Below are positions 33,150-43,525 of a DNA stretch of 64,000 nt, piece by piece. Source of the DNA: Cristatella mucedo (taxonomy: Eukaryota; Bryozoa; Phylactolaemata; Cristatellidae); the NCBI GenBank assembly GCA_009760855.2, contig WPIO01000004.1, positions 14,277,501 through 14,341,500 of the forward strand, read 5' to 3'. The notes under the pieces are model-generated. The model had not been told where the DNA came from. It did no database searches and was given only the letters and a program-made list of their open reading frames with translations. The position numbers and the translations under genes are program-made. The first letter of the stretch is position 1. Every line of letters begins with the position of its first letter.

Positions 33150-33831
33150 GTGCTTGGTAGAAAGATTTATACGACCCGTGGCAAGAAGTATCGAGGCAGC
33201 GTGCAAGAAGCGCTAGATCATGAGAGTATATTGCAAAATTTACAGGATTTGCGAGATGCTACAGAATTGCAGAATGATCTGGAGATGCAAGGACTTCGCG
33301 CACAAATTGAACTCAGAGAATCTGTTGAAGTGCATTTAGATCAGTGGGCGTTAGAGAAAGCAACTGATGAATCTGGAAACTTTGCACTTGAGAAGTTGAA
33401 GAAAATTAGGCCTGATCTTGCTAAACAAATTGAAACAAAGCAAGCAATAGGAAGCTTAAAGCCACAGATGGATATTTCTCTGACTGTTCGCAGAGTTGCT
33501 GAAGCAGTTAAAGAGGGCAAGTACCAAGAAGCAATCAGACTTGCTAATGCTGCTAAGACTAATGCACCAAATGAGCTGACAAAACGCCTAATTGATGCCG
33601 TCAGAAAAATGTTGCTGATGAGTTAAGCATTAATCCTAGCACTGGCACCCTAGAGGCACTAAAGCCAAATTATACAGCGCTTTGAAAGATTTTCCCCAGG
33701 GGAAGAAATTAGCCGCTGCTGTTAAGCAAATGATGCGTGATTATGAAGAAAGCAGAGATGAGAGCGTATTGCAAAATGTTTTCAATAAATTATCAGATGA
33801 AAAATCCCTAACACTTCGAATTGAAGATTAG
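33150..33831 (+). pseudogene. helical protein next to the ATPase, unknown
   Basis: Open 33,150-33,626 (no near ATG; text begins GRKIYTTRGKKYRGSVQEAL) and then, after a frameshift, KDFPQGKKLAAAVKQMM to a TAG at about 33,829. It is rich in Leu/Glu/Ala/Gln with long predicted helices (ELQNDLEMQGLRAQIELRES). Position beside the packaging ATPase and the helical make-up suggest a virion or packaging protein, but no family is recognised. Confidence 0.5.
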
Positions 33832-33832
33832 G

Positions 33833-34096
33833 CTACGAGGAGGGTCTATTAAAGAAATGTCGCGTGTCCAAGATTTGGAAAAGATGGGGGAAGGGATTGT
33901 TCAAGTTCCTCTGATTGTTAAGAGTGAGGCAGAAGTCCATGGAAAGATGGATTTTTGGATGAGAGAATTAATTGCTGGAAATCTTGGAGTTGTTAGCTCG
34001 TTTAGTGCTGCAGTAGATTATCTTGGGAAATCAAGAGGTGCGCCTAAAAAACATATTGCTAAAATCAATACACTTTTATACAATTTTAGTATATAG
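33833..34096 (+). CDS. unknown Polinton frame
   Basis: Open for about 88 codons with an internal ATG at 33,857 (MSRVQDLEKMGEGIVQVPL...). It ends GAPKKHIAKINTLLYNFSI at the next start motif (TATATAGAAAC). No domain is recognised, and it may continue the preceding gene. Confidence 0.4.
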   Translation, partial: LRGGSIKEMSRVQDLEKMGEGIVQVPLIVKSEAEVHGKMDFWMRELIAGNLGVVSSFSAAVDYLGKSRGAPKKHIAKINTLLYNFSI

Positions 34097-34116
34097 AAAC
34101 GTCAGATTTAATAACA

Positions 34117-34965
34117 ATGGGTCAGAAAATTCTGAAATCTCTTGACGCAATAAAAAGAGTGTTTCATTCAAAACTAGAGGGCTATGTCTTTAATATTTCT
34201 GGAACAGCAAATCCAATGAGAGTGCCCATAGGAAACCCAATTATGCTAAGGAGTAAGAATTAAGATTTGTTTCAAGAAATTTGTTGGAACTAACTCGATA
34301 AAAAATATAACTACTGCAAATAATACCTGTGTTTATCGTGTGAGCAGAGGAACTGAACAAACAGCAACAATTAATCTATCTGGGGATTTACTCTGCTGTG
34401 GCAGATGATGTGAATGTTGGGATTGCTGATACAATAAATAATGCAATAGCTCAATCTGGTGCAACTACTGACAAATTTGTGGTTGAGGTTGATACTGCAA
34501 CATCTAATTAGTGGATTACAGTGCCAGTAGGATGAATATTTCTAGCAAATAAGTCAACTATTTCATCAATGTTAGGTTTTACTGGATCGGCTTATACAAC
34601 AGATCCTGTTCTTTCAACAATGTATCCAAGTATTACAGATCAAGTAACTTGTACGCCGAGCAAAAAACTGTCTCTGAAAATTAAGTGGTTGTATCTGACG
34701 TAAATTTGATAGTTGTGAGCTGCAATCTAGTAGCAAGTGGTTTAAGTTATGTCGAAGGAGATGAGTCACAAGTGCCTAGAAAATTTTGCTTACAATTTCT
34801 ATCCTTGGGAGCAAATGGTATATGAGCCAAATACTATCGAGTACCATGATCTTGCAGGAGAGACAGTTTATGATATAATGATTTCACTTACAAATCAGGA
34901 TGAGAGATTTTTAGATTTTGGTTCGTAACAGTTCACAGTTGTGATAGAAATTGTTGAAGTATAAT
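34117..34965 (+). pseudogene. badly decayed virion-like gene
   Basis: Starts MGQKILKSLDAIKRVFHSKL about 25 bases after the motif TATATAGAAAC, then shifts frame repeatedly. Recoverable pieces include VSRGTEQTATINLSGDL near 34,342 and VVSDVNLIVVSCNLVASGLS near 34,685. The beta-strand-like composition next to a penton-like gene suggests a capsid or fibre-associated protein. No confident family. Confidence 0.35.
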
Positions 34966-34969
34966 ATAA

Positions 34970-35813
34970 GAAAGTCGACAAGATTAACTGGAACAACAGG
35001 GCCTGGCCCAAAAACATTAAGTCCTCCAATCATTCTTAAAGAGAAAGGATTCAGCAGAGTAGGACTTAGGAGAGTTGAGTTTGTTTAAACTAACAAATTA
35101 ATATTAAATGTGGTTCAAGATGTTAATGATGCACTATGGTACAAAAGATCAACGATTGATCCATCAAATACTTCAATAGGAATTCCGCCTGGTTATTACA
35201 ACTCAACAAAAATTACAAATACGTTGAATACTCTGATTGGGTTTTTGCCTGATCCTCAAAGCAGAAACTCTGATCTGTATGTGCCAAGTCAAAAGAGTGA
35301 TACTAGAATGAGATTCTCTGTTGATAATGGTGACAAAACTATAATGCAAGTTTTGGAAGATTATTTTGTTTACTGGGAAGTAATACATCTGGTGTTGTTG
35401 CATCGACAGGAGATACAATGGGTTTTAACTCGAATGAAAAAAGTTCGTTTGATCAAGCGCTGGTTGGAGGAACACATTATGAAACGATTGAAAAGGCTCT
35501 GTACTTTTCTGGTACTTACAAGGCATGGAACAAAATGAGTTTACCAGATTACAAGGGAGTGAAGTGGGTAAGTGTTGATTGTGACTTAGTTAATCCCGAG
35601 AGGAATTATGTCGAATACCAGCCCGGTTATCTCAAGCAGTATGGATCTCTTTACGTTATTAATATTTCAGATGTAAATCCTGGTGATGGCGTTGATGTTC
35701 ATTTACCAAGTGTTATGTACCTAACGACTAGAAGAGATATAGAAGCGATAAGCAGTTTTAGTATTAGACTTACAGATCAAAATATTAATGATGTTAATGT
35801 TGTATCTGATTGA
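34970..35813 (+). pseudogene. probable penton-like minor capsid protein
   Basis: The early part reads GFSRVGLRRVEFV and NVVQDVNDALWYK, then IGIPPGYYNSTKITNTLNTL (about 35,180-35,235). The IPPGYY....i...LN layout is usual for single jelly-roll minor capsid proteins of Polinton-type viruses. A frameshift at about 35,370 leads into 131 open codons ending in IRLTDQNINDVNVVSD at 35,813, which include YLKQYGSLYVINISDVNPGD. It lies just upstream of the lysine-rich gene and the major capsid gene. Assignment rests on motif style and position. Confidence 0.5.
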
Positions 35814-35829
35814 TGGTGACAATAGAAAT

Positions 35830-36490
35830 TTCAAGATAGTATAGACGATTGGAAGCTATGCTAGAATTGGTCATGGTAAAATTAGTGGAGGTAAGTATGA
35901 CTCTGGTGTTCTTGATAAGGTTATTGATGGCATTTGTAAAGTTACTCCTGTAATCTCAGGCATGACAAATCTTGGTGTGAATATTGATAACAAAGGCATC
36001 GAGATGCACCAAGCGCGCAAATTGATTGAACTGCAGACAAAGAAGGAAAACGTTGATCAAGAATAAGCACAAAAACTCGGAGAACTTGAGAATAAACTTG
36101 AGGAAGAGAAGCAAAAAAAACTTGAATATGAGCTCTAGATGAGAAAGAAAGAAGATTATGATCGCAAGATGAAGGAGATGGATCTGGAAATCAAGCGTGC
36201 TATGCTTGAGAAGGTGACACCAAAAAGGAAGAAGAAGAAGACGAAGAAGAAGGCCAAAGTGCTTGAAGAGGGAGAAGAATTTCAAGAATTTCACTCTGAA
36301 ACACTTAAAGAAAAAGATCCTAAGGCATACAAGGAGATTGAAAAAAGTAATTAAAGAGAAGTCAGTTAGAGAGCCGGTATTTGCTCCTGTGGTTGCAAAA
36401 AGAGGAAGGCCTGATGGCTATGGCGGAAGGATGAAAACACTTGGTGCTGGCTTTAACATTCAAAGCAGAAAATTGATCTTTTACTATGTG
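35830..36490 (+). pseudogene. lysine-rich coiled-coil protein, broken
   Basis: The frame carries GVNIDNKGIEMHQARKLIEL, then a long charged coiled coil with stops at 36,064 and 36,136, a polybasic run KRKKKKTKKKAK near 36,225-36,258, and an acidic stretch. A frameshift near 36,345 leads to a Gly-rich end (GGRMKTLGAGFNIQSRK) just before the capsid gene. The polybasic tail suggests DNA or core binding in the virion, comparable in role to adenovirus core proteins. Family not recognised. Confidence 0.5.
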
Positions 36491-36499
36491 TAGAAAAGT

Positions 36500-39400
36500 A
36501 TGGCTAGTGCTCCCCTTGATACAATTTTGGAATTTAATGATCCCGGTTTGCCTATATATCCTATCAAGAACTATCGATACCGCGAGTTTTATCAGACAAA
36601 TGGTATTGAAACTGATACGATTAACTCTGCTAAACTGATAACGTTTAGTGTACAGGGTGAGAAAAATCTGTGTTATGTTTTGTCGGATTCTTACCTGCTT
36701 TTGGAAGGACAGATTCAAGCTGCAGGTGCTGCTGCTGGAGCATTTGCTGCACTTGTCAAACGACGTAACTTACAAAGCATTGACATGAACAAGTTTTTGA
36801 AACCTGTTTGTGATGCAGGTCTTCTTGATCTACATTCAGACTCGACCGGCAACCTCGATACCCTCACTGATGCTATGAACATGACACTCAAGAGTGCTCT
36901 TGACAAGCATTCTCCCGTTCACTCTATCCGTATTCAAAGTCGTGAAGATTCCTTTCAATTTACAAAAAAACTCCTTAAGATGCGCCGGGTTAAGCGCAGG
37001 CTAGAACGTCGATTTCAAGAAATCGGGGTTGGATGCAGATCTAGTCAATTTCAAAGACATCCTTCAAATTTACACTCGAAAGCTTAAAAAAACCAGGGCT
37101 TCTTTTTTCATTAGAAAGCTGAATTCCTGCCAGTCAGACACTAAACAGATTTATAAGACAGTAAATCATTTACTGGCCAATGTTGTCAGGTCTGACTCCC
37201 CAGATGTTAAGGGCTCAGCCAAAAAGTTTTCAGCCTTCTTTACTGAAAAAATTGTGCACATTCGTGACTCCATTAAGCCCCCTCTGACTAAAGCAATCGC
37301 GGTTCCTCAACCTATGACCTTCCTTAAAAGGTTTTCCGAGGTTTCTGCATGCGATGTGGCTACCTTAATAAGGTCTCGCAAAAAGAGCTGGTCTCCTGAA
37401 GACCCTATACTCTCACCTCTGTGGTCATCACTGGCAGACCAACTTAGCCCTGCAATAACCAAGATTTTTAATGCTTCTTTGGGAAAAGGGGTCGTCCCCA
37501 AGTCCTTCAAATCGGCAATCGTTAGGCCCATTCTTAAAAAGCCGGAGTTAGACACAAAAGTCCTTGCAAACTATCGCCCAGTTTCCCTTCTTCCTTTCTT
37601 ATCAAAGATTCTTGAAAACATTGTTGCTAAGCAGCTGGTTGAACATATTGAAAATAATGGAATACCAGAAACATTTCAATCAGGGTTCAAGAGGCAGCAC
37701 TCCACTGAAACTGCTCTCCTCCGTGTTAACAATAACATTCTACGTGGCAACGACGACGGGAATGTCACTACCCTATCTCTGCTAGATCTGTCTGCTGCCT
37801 TCGACACCATTGATCACGAGGTTCTGCTTGAACGATTGAGAACAACGATCGGTCTGGCAGACGAAGCACTGGCGTGGTTTAAATCGTACTTGTCTGATCG
37901 AGTTCAATCCGTGTCGTGTGGGGGTCAGGTCTCACAAACGAGAAGGGTCACCTGTGGAGTCCCTCAAGGGTCTGTACTCGGCCCCTTGCTGTTCTCCATT
38001 TATACACAACCGCTGGGAAAAGTCATTAAGGCCCATGGAATAGGATATCACTTCTATGCTGATGATACTCAGTTGTATTTGTCATTTAAACCGTCGGAAT
38101 CTGCTACAGCAACTGAAAAACTGAATGCTTGCCTTGCCGATATTCGATCCTGGATGTCGGTAAACTTCCTGAAATTAAATGATGATAAAACCGAACTGCT
38201 GCTCATAGGACACCCTAAGCGTGTGGCTGGATTAAAAGGCTTTGCTGTTCTAATCGGTGATTCTGTTGTGCGACCATCACCACGTGTTCGAAATTTAGGT
38301 GTCGTTTTCGACAACTGCCTCAATTTCAAAAGCTTCATCCAGAAGACTGCTTCTACAGCTAACCATCACGTCCGATCCCTATCCAAGATTAAGAGCTGTC
38401 TCCCACAGTTGCTTGTAAAAAATTTAACTACTTCCATAGTTCTGTCTCGGCTTGATTATTGCAATTCCTTATTGGCTGGGCTGCCAAAGAAAGCTATTAA
38501 ACCACTGCAGAGGACTATGAACATGGCTGCAAGGCTAGTCTTCAAGTCCCACCGGTTTGAGCACGTGTCTCCTTTGCTAAAAGAGCTAGGATGGATGCCG
38601 TTTGAGCAACGGATCCAGAGCAAAGTTCTTACGCTGACCCACAAGGCCCACCACGGCTTGGCTCCTTCGTACCTAGCTGAACTGCTGCATCAGTTTCAGC
38701 CTGTTCGCGCCCTCAGATCCTGTGTGGACAATAAATTAGCCGTTCCATTCCTCCGCTTAAAGATGGTTAGCGACAGAAGCCTTTGCTTAGCAAGTCATAG
38801 ACTGTGGAGCTCTCTTTCACAATTCTTACGCAGTGACCACTACTGTCCTGCTGCCGGCTATGGCTGATCCTTTTCAGAGGTCCTGAGCTGCTACTTTCAT
38901 GCTACTCACTACCTCAACTGCTCTCCTGACTCTGCTATGCTTTCCACATTCTCTATGTTGCGTGAGAGGAAGTCAGCTGGCTACCGAATGCGTACCGAAA
39001 GCCGCTTAGGCTGTGAGTGCGCTATACAAAACTCTTCTGCGTAACACCCACCTGGTCCTTATGACTTTGTGGAGTTACAGACGGAGATACATTACATTAC
39101 ATTACCTAACAGATATCTTGCTGTAGGACTTGTATACAATTCTGGTGCATGGTTGTTAAGTTTTATAAGGGTTAGGTTAGGTGCGGAGAAGATTAAAAAC
39201 ATTCCTCTAGTTGAGTTCATTGTATCTGTCTCGACGCTGATGGGGCTGCTAACCTATCCTAACGATCACAACGGGACGGAAGGTCCGGCTACTGTCTGGA
39301 AGGAAGATGCGGCTGCTGGCTCTGATGACATGAACACCGGAATTGCAAATTCTACCAGTCCTGCAGACGCCGGGGCTACTACATCGAATATTGGTCTCCT

Positions 39401-40345
39401 TTACCTTGGAGCACTTAGTAATGCTCTTGCTGATACTGTTGGAACGTTTAGCATTTTAATTCTACTTGCTACCTTATCGGGCTTCTGTGGATATGAACAG
39501 GATTTTGTATAATATTCCTTTTGCTCAGGAGCTTACTCGAGTTGGAGTCAGTGACTACAGTGCTATTGTGACTGGAGCAATAGGACTTGTTGGAAATACT
39601 GCTAATGCCATTCAAACTAGAGGAAATGCTCCTGTAAATGGAGATAGAGATTGAACAAGATTCAGAATAGCGATGACAAAAATGCGATTGATGGTTCCGT
39701 GCATTTCTCCTTCACTAAATGTTGAAAGAGGTTTGACTGAAATCTCAAGTGAGCGTGGAAAGAAGCTAAAACTGAATTAGAGTTAGGCGTTATGAAAATA
39801 TAACGATTAACAAGCTTAAACAAAGTCTGAAATTCACGAAATAACTATCTGTGCAGAATACTATTGACAAAGTTAGATGACCGATTGTTGCAGCGAAGAA
39901 TGCTAACAAATACAATAACTACACACACAATCCTGGAACTTACAATCACGGAAGCATTAAATACGTAGTTGTGCTTGCTAATGGCTCTACTAAGTATCCC
40001 TCTTTGACTAGAAGTAACTATCTCGAGGACGGAAGATGCTTGACTGAATATCTTGATTTCACAGAATTCAGAAAGCAATATCTTGGACGAATGAAGTTAC
40101 TGAACCTGTTAGAGTTATATTCCCAGAATGGCTATTCCTTTATCACATTCATGTGATTGATTTGCAGTAAAATGACCAAACCCTCAGGAAAACGACAAGA
40201 CTTGATGTTACTATTGAGTTTAACGAATTGATTCCTGCTGGCACTAATGTAATGGTGCATTACTTGTTGGTCTGTGACAACAATGCAGAGTTGACATTTA
40301 GTGTTAATGGAAGTAAATTTACTTCTATGAAGGGATAGTGGGTTT
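36500..40345 (+). pseudogene. MCP: major capsid protein, split by a LINE
   Basis: The N-terminal 80 codons (MASAPLDTILEFNDPGLPIY..., with YREFYQTNGIETD and DSYLLLEGQI) match the start of Polinton hexon-like capsid proteins. A 2.36 kb LINE follows, and capsid text resumes at about 39,110 (LAVGLVYNSGAWLL, KIKNIPLVEFI, LLTYPNDHNGTEGPATVWKE). FSILILLATLSGFC and NIPFAQELTRVG lie near 39,450-39,545. Later pieces include KYPSLTRSNYLEDGRCLTEY and LDVTIEFNELIPAGTNV up to 40,345, with stops and frameshifts from about 39,655. Without the LINE the coding length would be about 490 codons, near the family norm. The start follows TGTAGAAAAGT, a start-motif variant. Confidence 0.88.
36750..39107 (+). mobile_element. 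5'-truncated CR1/L2-like LINE with long open frame
   Basis: Its first text is the end of the endonuclease linker (NMTLKSALDKHSPVHSI). After a frameshift a 612-codon frame (37,029-38,867) holds a nearly complete reverse transcriptase: STETALL, LLDLSAAFDTIDHEVLLERL, GVPQGSVLGPLL and the catalytic YADDTQLYLSF (about 38,054). The C-terminal region includes SRLDYCNSLLAGLP. A 3' untranslated part ends in CATTACATTACATTAC at about 39,105. It differs from the 42,017 family and matches the fragment at 17,795. The long open frame shows it is young compared with its host gene. Confidence 0.92.
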
Positions 40346-40386
40346 TGACAATATAGATACTGAATGAAATTTTTACATGGTATAAG

Positions 40387-41220
40387 ATGGAAAAGTTTGA
40401 TTTTGTTCAAGGTTCAGAGGAATGGAAGAAAGCGATGATTTTGAAAATTGAAGGATCAGAGGTTTATTCAATTTTTGGTACAGGATTGGTATTTTGAGAT
40501 CAAAGCAGTTATGATACTGATGTGATGGCAAATCGAAAATTAGAAAAAATATATTTCAAACAGCTCTACAAAAAGATTTCCACCGTCGATATTTGGTAAA
40601 GTGCTTGAACCAGTTGTTACTAAGTTCTTAGAGATGAAATTTAGTTATAAACTTGAAAATGCAAATGATTGTTTTAGTCGTGATAGTGTTTTATAGATAT
40701 TCTCCTGATGCAATAATTGGGGGACATACTTTAGTTGAGATTAAGTGTTTATAGAGCAGAGACATAAAGAATGATTTGATACCTAAATAATATCTTGCTC
40801 AGTGATTAGTTGGTTTGCATGTGCTAGGATTGAATGAGTGTCTTGATTGCAAATCCGAAATAATGGTACCAGGATTGAATTGCGAAGATGTGCCCAAAGA
40901 TATTGTTGCTGCATGTAATGTTGGAACTCTGACAGAGACAGCAATATATATGCCGATTGGGTGCCCGTTGAATATGTATCTACTTGAGAATGAGAGGTAC
41001 ATTGATTTTGAGTTTGACTTGATTAGTATATATGGCAGATTCAATAACAAGGTTAATCCTGTATTGGATGTTAAGTATTACATAAGGAGATCTCTTCAAC
41101 AAGTTGTACAAGAAGAAGACCCTGATAGATTTGCAAGGATTGTTCCAATAGTCAGAGAAGTGCTTGATAAATCTAAAGTTTTAATATCAAAGTATATAGA
41201 TGAATCGCAAAGTAGACCTT
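40387..41220 (+). pseudogene. YqaJ/lambda-exonuclease-like recombinase nuclease, broken
   Basis: The start MEKFDFVQGSEEWKKAMILK is the QGS..W signature of YqaJ-like exonucleases. After frameshifts, YSPDAIIGG (about 40,695) and LVEIKC (about 40,731-40,748) give the D...ExK active site of the PD-(D/E)XK superfamily, followed by VGLHVLGLNECLDC. The last 135 codons are open to 41,221. The family degrades one DNA strand for recombination or repair. It is not part of the canonical Polinton set. Stops and frameshifts in 40,490-40,800 disable it. Confidence 0.78.
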
Positions 41221-41239
41221 AGCTCTTACTTTAAAAGAT

Positions 41240-42016
41240 TCAATGGGTATTTACTGTCCGATTGATCAGAGAATGGTAATAGAGTAACAAAGCTTGCTGA
41301 TCCTGTTAATGCCAGTGATGCAGTTACAAAATCAATCTTATGCTGATGCCAATTTCTTAGTAGCAGGAAGTGGTACTATTAATTTCAATGGAAAGGCGGC
41401 CACAACTTTAAATAATGGAATAAGTCATACAGATGCAGTTCATATCTCGCAGATTAGTAATTATGTAAATAAAGCAGGTGATACAATGAATGAAGATTTA
41501 AATATGAATGGGTTTGCTATTACTTCTGCTTATTGGAATGCACATGCTACTGCACCAACTCGTTTACCAGACAGTTCCTGAGTTACACACGGAGGTATGA
41601 AACGAGATGCTTTGTTGCATGGAAGTCCCGCTACTACAAGTTTGGGAGAAAATCAGATACGTAATCTTGCGGATCTTGTCAATCCTAAGGAGGCTACAAC
41701 TAAGAATTATGTTGACAAAACGGTAAAAAAAAACAACTAAAGTGATTCAACTGTCTTTCAATCCTAGATCTAGGAGCTCGATTATAAAAACTACAACTAG
41801 TTATTCGTGGACAAAGAGAACAACACCATCCATCATAATGCTTAGTATGATGGTTGCTGGCAATTCTAATTGTGTTTATCTGCGGCCCAGTTCTGATACT
41901 ACTGTAGTTGCAGGAGAAGTTCGTGTTATAAATACTGTAAGCATTGGAACAGATTTGAAGTATTATGCATTTTTTAGCAGAATACCTACTGATTATTATT
42001 TTATTGACAATCTTGG
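41240..42016 (+). pseudogene. fibre-like protein C, truncated by a LINE
   Basis: It starts MGIYCPID at 41,240, with shaft repeats: NRVTKLADPVNASDAVTK, a frameshift, GSGTINFNGKAATTL ... ISNYV, GDTMNEDLNMNGFAITS and, after a stop at 41,579, LGENQIRNLADLVNPKEATT ending in KNYVDK. From 41,742 a beta-like head (SFNPRSRSSIIKTTTSYSW...) begins in another frame and is cut at about 42,016 by a LINE that continues the same frame. Third fibre-type gene of the element, on the strand opposite to A and B. Confidence 0.7.
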
Positions 42017-43080
42017 AAATGTAAGGGTAAATCTCCTGGTCAGTGCCTCACATTCTCTAAACTCACTTGCCGCATGCATTGATGACATCCGCACATGGAT
42101 GGCAGCAAATTTTCTTAAACTACACGATGACAAAACTAACTTACTAGTTATGGGCAAACCCAGTGTGATTCAGAGATTGGAAAGGCTGTCTCTCAAAATT
42201 GGCTCTGGCAGCATATCTCCTGTCGAATCAGCTCGAAATCTAGGTGTCATATTCCAAAGCGACCTCTCGTTAGACGACCATATCAGCTCCACGGTCAAAT
42301 CTGCCTATTTTCAGCTTCATAACATTGCTAAAATTTGGGCTTGTTTAGATAAGGATACAACGACTAAGTTGGTCCATGCATTCGTGACATCCCGTCTCGA
42401 CTTCTGCAACTCACTGTTTACTGGCCTACCAGCATGTGCGATCAGGCGATTGCAGCTGGTGCAAAACTCTGCAGCTAGGCTTGTCTGCCGTGAGCGTCGC
42501 AGTTGCCACATTACTCCACTTCTCGCCGACCTGCACTGGCTACCAGTCAAGCAACGGATTGACTTCAAGGTTTTGTCGCTCACTTTTAGGTCCCTTCATT
42601 CTATGGCTCCAGCCTATCTCTCCGACACACTCCCCCATCAGGCCAAGCGTCGTACCACCCGCTTTTCGGAATCCAACAGTCTACAAATACCTCGTACAAA
42701 CCTTAAATCCTTTGGAGACCGTGCATTTAGTTCGTATGCTCCCAAAGCCTGGAACTCCCTCCCGACCTGCGTCCGAACATCCCCTGACCTGACCACATTT
42801 AAAAGGAACTTAAAAACACACCTATTTAGGAGAGCATTTAGTGGGTCCCTGTGATTCGTCCTTCACGTGCTTATGCGTGCTGACACTGTGCATGCTGCCA
42901 CTAACCACATGTGCATGCTGACCCTGTGCATGTCACCCCTAACCATGTTATTCATTTTGTTTGTTTTTCAAGCATGATTTTACTTATCATTCAATTGCAT
43001 TTCCCTTTGCAGCAAATGTAAAGCGCCTAGAAAGAGATTAAGTTCTCTGAGGGCGCTTTATCAAGTACATTATTATTGTT
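42017..43080 (+). mobile_element. 5'-truncated CR1/L2-type LINE fused to a fibre gene
   Basis: Encodes the end of the reverse transcriptase protein from SHSLNSLAACIDDIRTWMAA through KLHDDKTNLLVMGKPS to a stop at 42,852. A 3' part with GTGCATGCTGCC repeats follows, then the tail AAATGTAAAGCGCCTAGAAA and ATTATTATTGTTATT. The fibre frame enters the LINE without a stop, giving one 370-codon chimaeric frame (41,742-42,854). It is the best preserved copy of its family in the window. Confidence 0.93.
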
Positions 43081-43512
43081 ATTCACGTGTATAATTGAGA
43101 TGGGTCAGCAATACTACAAGTTCCTTTAGCTTATTTGCTTTTCGTTTTCCTTTGATTAGGGGAAAGAGCTTTGTGATGTGTGTTATTGTTTCATGTGCTG
43201 CGCACTGATGGTGCCTATAGATTTCCGAGGACTTTTTTATAATGTTTTGCTGCAAGAGCATAAATCTTTGCTGGCCTTGATTTGGTAAACTGATTTCTAG
43301 TGTAGTGACAATCTTCACAGATGATAATTGATGAATATTGAGGGATGTTGGAATCAAATTATGTTTCTGTTGAATGGAGGTCACATAGATCACAACGTAG
43401 TTCCAAATATTAGTTTATGTCTTCGGATTATTTTTTTACACTTGGGATGATCGGTTTCTAAATATTCTTTGTCTGTTAATGCTTGGGAACAAATTTTGCA
43501 AAACATTTCCAT
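43079..43512 (-). pseudogene. small zinc-binding-like protein, divergent from integrase
   Basis: The ATG at 43,512 lies across the 10 bp palindrome from the integrase ATG. The text MEMFCKICSQALTDKEYLETDHPKCKK contains C..C ... H..C, likely a zinc finger of about 25 residues. After two stops the frame shifts to a basic helical part ending at 43,079 (ITKLFPLIKGKRKANKLKEL). No named family. The palindromic promoter decides the start. Confidence 0.5.
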
Positions 43513-43525
43513 TCTCTATAGAATG
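43510..43525. promoter_or_regulatory. divergent start motif, palindrome TCTCTATAGA
   Basis: CAT-TCTCTATAGA-ATG: the zinc-finger-like gene and the integrase start on either side of a 10 bp near-palindrome, the same geometry and spacing as at 28,338. Confidence 0.7.

Noticed and set aside
39069-39512. Separate 147-codon protein gene
   Set aside because: The first residues come from the LINE tail and the remainder is the continuation of the major capsid gene; not an independent gene.
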